From contig NZ_CAAFOM010000147.1 in NCBI RefSeq assembly GCF_900764565.1, positions 1 through 7,495 of the forward strand: a DNA stretch of 7,495 bases, in the 5' to 3' direction. Numbering within the stretch: the stretch's first letter is position 1; every line of letters starts with the position of its first letter. This document shows, piece after piece, positions 1-4,835 of this stretch. The position numbers were made by a program, and so were the translations under genes. Under the pieces are notes generated by a model. It was not told the origin of the DNA, ran no database searches, and worked only from the letters and a program-made list of their open reading frames with translations. Source of the DNA: an uncultured Catenibacterium sp. GTDB lineage: Bacteria; Bacillota_I; Bacilli_A; Erysipelotrichales; Coprobacillaceae.

Positions 1-2037
1 GGCTATATTGATAGGGAACTTCTCAAAACGTTTCTGCATTGTACGATAGTGCTGAGATGAAAGAATAGTTGTAGGACATAAGAAAGCACATTGTTTATTT
101 GATACAATCGCCTTAAAGCAGGCTCTTAAAGCTACTTCTGTCTTACCAAAACCAACATCCCCACATAATAATCTATCCATAGGACGTGGTGTTTCCATAT
201 CCTTCTTGATTTCTTCTACAGCCTGTGCCTGGTCAGGAGTGAGTTCATAACCAAACTCACTTTCAAACTCTAATTGAAGCGCCCCATCAGGTTCAAACGC
301 AAAACCTGGCTGTCTCATTCTTTCCGCATATAAGTTAATCAGATCATCAGCAAGACCATCTACCTTCTGTCTAACTCTTGCTTTCTCTTTAGCCCATTTA
401 GGTGAACCTAAAGCATGAATACGAGGTGGTTTACCATCTCTTGATGAATATTTTCTAATTAACTGGAACTGTTCTACTGGAACATAGAGGATATCATTAC
501 CCTTATAGGCAATATGTAGATAATCCTTATGCACACCATCAACGACTAATGTTTCAATACCCATATATTGTCCAATACCATTTGTATCATGAACAACATA
601 GTCTCCTACTTTTAATTCATTGTAGTCAGAGATCTTAGTCGCATCTCTGTATTTAATATATTTCTTTTTTGTTTCCTGTACCTTGAAGAGTTCCTGACTT
701 GTGAGTAATACAGTCTTCTCTTCTACAAAGTTCATTCCACAAGGTAAATGTCCTAAGAATAGGTTAACCCCATCATAGAGCTTATTTGTGGCACTTGTGA
801 GAGTAAAAGGAATGGCATGATCAGTAAATAAGTTGACGAGTACATCTATCTGACGCTTTTCATCTACACCAATCATGACGCGATTGTATGTGAGTAAGTC
901 CTTTAACTGACTAATAAAGACTTTTTCATTAGCCATAGAGATCATGACAGGTTGGGTCATAAACATGATCTGCTTATCATTTTCTCTAAAGCGAACAAAA
1001 TCTACATCGGGACGTTTTAATATAGTCTGAGGATTATTAATAAGTTTAAGTCCTCTGATCATCTGTCCTATTTCTTCTAGTTCATGATAATAGAGGTAGT
1101 TCTCTTCCATATATGTCTTATAAGACGCAAGAATAGAAGCAAGAGATGCAGTAATAATTGTATAGTCATGTGCATAATCCATGATTGTGGCAGTTTCAGG
1201 GAATAACCCTAAATATTGATAAATACGTGGATTATAGTCATGTGCTTTAAGTGATTCAATATCTAATGCATAAGTCTGTTCAAGTTCATCCTTGAATTCA
1301 TCTTTTATTGTCATCTTCTCTTTTAATGCCTTGATAGATGCTTCTACTTGTGGTAAACCATCATCTTCATACATCATATCTGTGGCAGGAAGAATATCAA
1401 TAGACTCTATTTTATTTGTTCGTCTTTGTGAGTCTTTATCATAGAAAGAGATTTCTTCTATTTCATCATCAAAGAATTCAATACGCACAGGATGTTCATA
1501 CTGGATTGTATAAACATCAAGTACTTCCCCTCGTCTAGAGTAATAGAAAGGTGAATCAACTCTTTGTGTATTCTTATATCCAATAGACTGTAACATCTTC
1601 TTAAGTTCTAAAGGATCAATCGTATCTCCCTTCTTCAAGCTTATAATAGTCTTCTTGAAGAGTTCTACAGGCGTAATATAACGTGTCATTGAATGCATAT
1701 GACAGACACAGATCATTGGTTTATCCTGTGTCATAGCATATAATGCATTAATTCTTTCACCTAATAGTTCATAAGAATAAGCGACTGATTCAACACGTAA
1801 TGATTCATCTGCGGGGAAATAGACAACTTGATTCACAAGTTCAGTTAATGTTTTATAGAGGTTGAATGCCTCATATTGGTTGTTTTTAATAATCAGGATT
1901 TTTCTTGGATTATGCCAAAAAGAACCAGCAATGAGGTAAGCCTCATCGCTAGTTGAATTTGTGACAATAGTTCCATTGTCTGTATCTAAGGTACGTAGGG
2001 CCTGATTATCTTTTAAAAGATTCAGTATTTTCTCCAT
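1..2037 (-). CDS. mfd: Transcription-repair coupling factor Mfd, N-terminal 679 residues (partial, cut by window edge)
   Basis: Mfd is a cytoplasmic DNA translocase that pushes RNA polymerase stalled at DNA lesions off the template and recruits UvrA for nucleotide excision repair. The frame is open from the ATG at 2037 to base 1. The UvrB-like N-terminal region shows the RRGEVLDVY motif at residues 168-176, followed by HPVRIEFFDDEIEE. The RNA-polymerase-interacting (CarD-like) domain starts near residue 475 with GDYVVHDTNGIGQYMGIETL and VDGVHKDYLHIAYKGND. The translocase domain then begins: TPDQ at about 600, Walker A GDVGFGKT at 626-633, and motif Ia PTTIL at 655-659. Family members are about 1150-1180 residues, so the rest of the motor, including the Walker B box, and the C-terminal regulatory domain lie beyond the edge. 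The start is supported by AGGTGA five bases upstream, overlapping the pth stop. Identification is firm; no frameshift was seen in the lines I translated. Confidence 0.96.
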   Translation of the reverse strand, partial: MEKILNLLKDNQALRTLDTDNGTIVTNSTSDEAYLIAGSFWHNPRKILIIKNNQYEAFNLYKTLTELVNQVVYFPADESLRVESVAYSYELLGERINALYAMTQDKPMICVCHMHSMTRYITPVELFKKTIISLKKGDTIDPLELKKMLQSIGYKNTQRVDSPFYYSRRGEVLDVYTIQYEHPVRIEFFDDEIEEISFYDKDSQRRTNKIESIDILPATDMMYEDDGLPQVEASIKALKEKMTIKDEFKDELEQTYALDIESLKAHDYNPRIYQYLGLFPETATIMDYAHDYTIITASLASILASYKTYMEENYLYYHELEEIGQMIRGLKLINNPQTILKRPDVDFVRFRENDKQIMFMTQPVMISMANEKVFISQLKDLLTYNRVMIGVDEKRQIDVLVNLFTDHAIPFTLTSATNKLYDGVNLFLGHLPCGMNFVEEKTVLLTSQELFKVQETKKKYIKYRDATKISDYNELKVGDYVVHDTNGIGQYMGIETLVVDGVHKDYLHIAYKGNDILYVPVEQFQLIRKYSSRDGKPPRIHALGSPKWAKEKARVRQKVDGLADDLINLYAERMRQPGFAFEPDGALQLEFESEFGYELTPDQAQAVEEIKKDMETPRPMDRLLCGDVGFGKTEVALRACFKAIVSNKQCAFLCPTTILSSQHYRTMQKRFEKFPINIA

Positions 2038-2042
2038 AACAA

Positions 2043-2048
2043 TCACCT
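2043..2048 (-). promoter_or_regulatory. Ribosome binding site of mfd, overlapping the pth stop codon
   Basis: On the minus strand the junction reads TAGGTGATTGTTATG: the pth stop TAG shares its last two bases with the SD AGGTGA, and the mfd ATG follows five bases later. This fixes the mfd start and suggests that ribosomes ending pth reinitiate on mfd. Confidence 0.85.
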
Positions 2049-2601
2049 AGTTAAATTTATTCATTGCTTTATTAAAACCATCATCTAAATAACATAAAAC
2101 AGCATCTGCCGCATTATGTGCACCATCTGTAATAAGCTTTTCTTCTTCTTTAGAGAAGTGTCCAAGTACCCAGTCCACCACACTATAAAGCTTATTCTTA
2201 GAAATACCGACACGAATACGCTTGAAGTTCTGAGTACCTACATGGGCTATAATACTCTTGATTCCATTATGTCCACCAGCGCTGCCTTTTTCTCTTAAGC
2301 GAAGCTTACCAGTAGGCATATCCATATCATCATAAATAACTAATAGATCTTCTACTGGAATCTTGAAGAACTGCATCACTGCCGCAACAGATTCACCAGA
2401 ATTATTCATATAAGTCTGAGGTTTAAGTAAGATCACATCTTCACCCTTATACTTGAATTTAGTATATAAGCCTTTGAATTTTTCTTTATCAATAGACTGA
2501 TTCATTTCATCACTTAAGACATCTAAACAATAAAATCCTGTATTATGTCTTGTCATATCATATTCTTTACCAGGATTTCCTAATCCAACAATTAATTTCA
2601 T
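2047..2601 (-). CDS. pth: Peptidyl-tRNA hydrolase
   Basis: Pth cleaves the ester bond of peptidyl-tRNAs that drop off the ribosome, recycling tRNA; it is a soluble, usually essential cytoplasmic enzyme. The 184-residue protein has the usual family length (about 185-195). It opens with LIVGLGNPGKEY and the signature RHNTGF. Counterparts of the E. coli active-site residues are visible: N9, catalytic H19 (E. coli H20), N66 in TYMNNSG (N68), D91 in IYDDMD (D93), and H111-N112 in GGHNGIKS. Nothing expected is missing. The ATG at 2601 has AGGAGA five bases upstream, overlapping the stop codon of the pullulanase gene, and the stop overlaps the SD of mfd, so the gene sits in the middle of a tightly packed operon. 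The pth-mfd neighbourhood is common in Bacillota; in Bacillus subtilis a small gene (fin) lies between them, which is absent here. Confidence 0.98.
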   Translation of the reverse strand: MKLIVGLGNPGKEYDMTRHNTGFYCLDVLSDEMNQSIDKEKFKGLYTKFKYKGEDVILLKPQTYMNNSGESVAAVMQFFKIPVEDLLVIYDDMDMPTGKLRLREKGSAGGHNGIKSIIAHVGTQNFKRIRVGISKNKLYSVVDWVLGHFSKEEEKLITDGAHNAADAVLCYLDDGFNKAMNKFN

Positions 2602-2606
2602 TACAA

Positions 2607-2612
2607 TCTCCT
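2607..2612 (-). promoter_or_regulatory. Ribosome binding site of pth, overlapping the pullulanase stop codon
   Basis: The minus strand reads TAGGAGATTGTAATG. The stop TAG of the upstream gene contributes to the SD AGGAGA, with five bases to the pth ATG. The arrangement is almost base-for-base that of the pth/mfd junction and points to coupled translation. Confidence 0.85.
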
Positions 2613-4698
2613 ATCTTGCACATACAACCATGGATACACCAAATACATTGAGTTGTCCATTTTCTATTCTTTCATTTGACATACTATATAATATCTTAAA
2701 GTCATCTTCAATACCAATAGTAATCACATCATATGAAGGATTGAAATAAATCTTAAATTCTTTATAGTCTCCTTCATCCTGAGTCAAATGATATTCTACC
2801 ATACGATAATAAATATTGTTTATAAATACATGCTGATGCATATCTTCATAGTCATAATATCTAAAACACTTGTTGTGTTTTCTTAGATCAATAAAGAACT
2901 TCACAGCCTGTACAACATTCATATAACGGTCATGACGTTCCCAGTCTAACTTATTGACTGCATCTCCTGCATTATAAGAATTCTGATTACCATTCTTAGT
3001 TCCTAAGAATTCCTGCCCTGCATGAATAAAAGGAACACCCTGAGCTAGAATAGTCATGGCAAGTGTTAATAAACATCTCTTCTGACGACAATATTCATCT
3101 TCATGTCCATTAGAAATAATGAATTTATCAAATACAGTCGCATTATCATGACATTCCGCATAGTTAATGCTCTGTTCTATTGATGAGAACTTATTGTAGT
3201 CACACATTGCGATAATAGCTTCATTTGTCTTATATGTATCCCCAGATGTATAGCCTTTGACTTCCATCTGATTTGGTCCCTTGACTGTATCTCTGAAATG
3301 ATCGTTAAAGAAACCAACATGAGGTGTTTTATGGTTATTTTCAATCGTTGTCTTTTCTGAATCAGGTAATGCAGTACCCATATTCCATCCTTCACCATAT
3401 AACATAAATGAAGAATCTAATGAATGACCTTGTTCATAGATCATATTCACTGTATCAATATCCACAATACCCATGAGATCCATTCTAAAGCCATCTACAC
3501 CATAAAGAACCTGCCATCTCTTACACATATCTAAGATATACTTACGACACATCTTAGCGGTACTATTTAAATCATTACCACACCATGAACCATTAGATAA
3601 TTCACCCTTTTCATCTCTTCTAAAGAAATAATAAGGCACAGTCTTCTCCAATGCATTATTATTCACATCATGCATATGATTATAGACTACATCTAGAATA
3701 ACACGCATATTATGCTTATGAATACAGCGTACCATACGCTGACATTCCTGTATTCTCTTATATCCATCATTAGGGTCAGTGACATAACCACCTTCAGGTA
3801 CATTATATTGTGCTGGATCATAGCCCCAGTTATAAAGTAAATCTGGATGATCTTCATCTACAGTCGCATAATCATTGACTGGCAATAACTGTACATGAGT
3901 GACACCAAGCATATCCAAATAGTCCATGCCTGAAGAAAAACCATTCTTAGTCACAGTTCCTTCTTCACAGAAACCTAAGAACTTACCTTTATGTGTAATC
4001 TGTCCATATTCATCAATAGAGAAATCTCTAACACCTACTTCATAGATGACTGCATCTGTATTATGTTTCAGTTCTGTCAATGGATAATCCACTCTTCTTA
4101 CTTTATCTAAATCAATGACAACTGAACTATGCATATTGGATGTACATGAATAAGCATATGGATCGGCTGTTTCTGTTGATTCCTCATTCATTCCAATAAT
4201 ATAAACATATTCATAACCATCTAGATCTTTCTTAATAGTTGTACTATAGACACCCTTATCTCCTCTTTCTAAAGGATAATAATGAAGATCTTCATCTTTC
4301 CATATCTTTAATACAACTTCTGTAGAAAGAGGTGACCAGACCTTAAATGATGTGCCTTCTTTAGTATAATGACTCCCTAAATCATCTCCATCATAATAGA
4401 AATGATCATCAAACTCTTTACTTGTAGAAAGTAAACTAAAATCTAAGAAACAAGCTAGACCATAATTATCAAATACTTTATATCTAGTACCTACAGAAAA
4501 ATCTGTATGCAAAAGATACGACTGGAATCCATCTTCTTTCTCAGTCGCTTCACCTTTAAGTATCTTTAATTCTTTTGTATCTAAATTCTTTAAATAAAAC
4601 TGACTTGATATTCCGTTATAATAATTTAATGATAAATTGACCTTGATCAAATCAAAATCAATCGCATAAGCATACATACGTATTGATTCCCTTTGCAT
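2611..4698 (-). CDS. pulA: Type I pullulanase, cytoplasmic glycogen/maltodextrin debranching enzyme (GH13)
   Basis: This enzyme hydrolyses alpha-1,6 branch points of pullulan, glycogen and branched maltodextrins. Numbering is for the 695-residue product. After an N-terminal beta region (about 1-95) comes a CBM48-like domain (about 100-195: DLGSHYTKEGTSFKVWSP, DPYAYSCTSNMHSSVVID). The catalytic barrel follows (about 210-605), with the type I pullulanase signature YNWGYDP at 289-295. The four GH13 regions are DVVYNH at 336-341, GFRMDLMG at 403-410 (nucleophile D407), LYGEGW at 433-438 (acid/base E436) and ECHDN at 515-519 (transition-state stabiliser D518). A C-terminal beta domain ends at VVCAR. 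There is no signal peptide, so it should act on stored glycogen or imported dextrins; B. subtilis AmyX, about 718 residues, is the closest model I know. The frame stays open to an ATG at 4812, but I chose 4698: it has AAAGGTGG nine bases upstream, and the longer start would lie inside the preceding terminator. The gene heads the operon with pth and mfd. The symbol amyX would also fit. Confidence 0.95.
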   Translation of the reverse strand: MQRESIRMYAYAIDFDLIKVNLSLNYYNGISSQFYLKNLDTKELKILKGEATEKEDGFQSYLLHTDFSVGTRYKVFDNYGLACFLDFSLLSTSKEFDDHFYYDGDDLGSHYTKEGTSFKVWSPLSTEVVLKIWKDEDLHYYPLERGDKGVYSTTIKKDLDGYEYVYIIGMNEESTETADPYAYSCTSNMHSSVVIDLDKVRRVDYPLTELKHNTDAVIYEVGVRDFSIDEYGQITHKGKFLGFCEEGTVTKNGFSSGMDYLDMLGVTHVQLLPVNDYATVDEDHPDLLYNWGYDPAQYNVPEGGYVTDPNDGYKRIQECQRMVRCIHKHNMRVILDVVYNHMHDVNNNALEKTVPYYFFRRDEKGELSNGSWCGNDLNSTAKMCRKYILDMCKRWQVLYGVDGFRMDLMGIVDIDTVNMIYEQGHSLDSSFMLYGEGWNMGTALPDSEKTTIENNHKTPHVGFFNDHFRDTVKGPNQMEVKGYTSGDTYKTNEAIIAMCDYNKFSSIEQSINYAECHDNATVFDKFIISNGHEDEYCRQKRCLLTLAMTILAQGVPFIHAGQEFLGTKNGNQNSYNAGDAVNKLDWERHDRYMNVVQAVKFFIDLRKHNKCFRYYDYEDMHQHVFINNIYYRMVEYHLTQDEGDYKEFKIYFNPSYDVITIGIEDDFKILYSMSNERIENGQLNVFGVSMVVCAR

Positions 4699-4707
4699 AT
4701 TATATAC

Positions 4708-4715
4708 CCACCTTT
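4708..4715 (-). promoter_or_regulatory. Ribosome binding site that sets the pullulanase start
   Basis: AAAGGTGG on the minus strand lies nine bases before the ATG at 4698. No comparable SD precedes the ATG at 4812, where the upstream bases form the terminator hairpin. This site is the main reason for the 695-residue model. Confidence 0.8.
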
Positions 4716-4726
4716 GCTCAATCCCT

Positions 4727-4735
4727 ATTCTATCA
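4727..4735 (-). promoter_or_regulatory. Probable extended -10 promoter of the pulA-pth-mfd operon
   Basis: The minus strand carries TGATAGAAT, an extended -10 (TGn followed by TAGAAT, one mismatch to TATAAT), about 30 bases upstream of the pullulanase ATG. That would give a leader of some 20 bases containing the SD. No good -35 box is seen at the usual distance, only a pyrimidine-rich stretch; extended -10 promoters often tolerate this. No catabolite-response (cre) or other operator stands out by eye. Confidence 0.55.
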
Positions 4736-4792
4736 TAAAAACACAAGAAAGAAAGAGAGTATCTAAATTTGAAAAAGAAAGCAATAGAACAC

Positions 4793-4825
4793 AAAAAAAG
4801 ACTTAACAACATAAGTCGTTAAGCC
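4793..4825 (-). terminator. Rho-independent terminator of the secreted-protein gene
   Basis: Beginning ten bases after the stop codon, the minus strand has GGCTTAACGAC, loop TTAT, then GTTGTTAAGTC, followed by seven T residues. The stem can form 11 pairs including two G-U pairs. It separates the secreted protein from the pulA operon. On the plus strand the hairpin lacks a proper U-tract, so it looks one-directional. Confidence 0.92.
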
Positions 4826-4835
4826 TTTATAAGTA

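Noticed and set aside
2116..2298. Short plus-strand open frame opposite pth
   Set aside because: It lies wholly within the well-supported pth gene, has no SD and no recognisable protein features; it is a shadow of pth.
3177..3398. Short minus-strand frame inside the pullulanase gene
   Set aside because: It overlaps the catalytic domain coding region in another frame, with no start signals and no domain.
4741..4770. Purine-rich short repeat (agaaagaaagagag on the plus strand) between terminator and promoter, as a possible phase-variable tract
   Set aside because: Only two to three imperfect GAAA units; too short and irregular for slipped-strand variation. It is more likely AT/pyrimidine-rich promoter-upstream sequence.
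4699..4792. Possible catabolite-response (cre) or MalR-type operator before the pullulanase gene
   Set aside because: No palindrome fitting WTGNAANCGNWNNCW was seen; a loose TTG...CAA pair is too weak to report.
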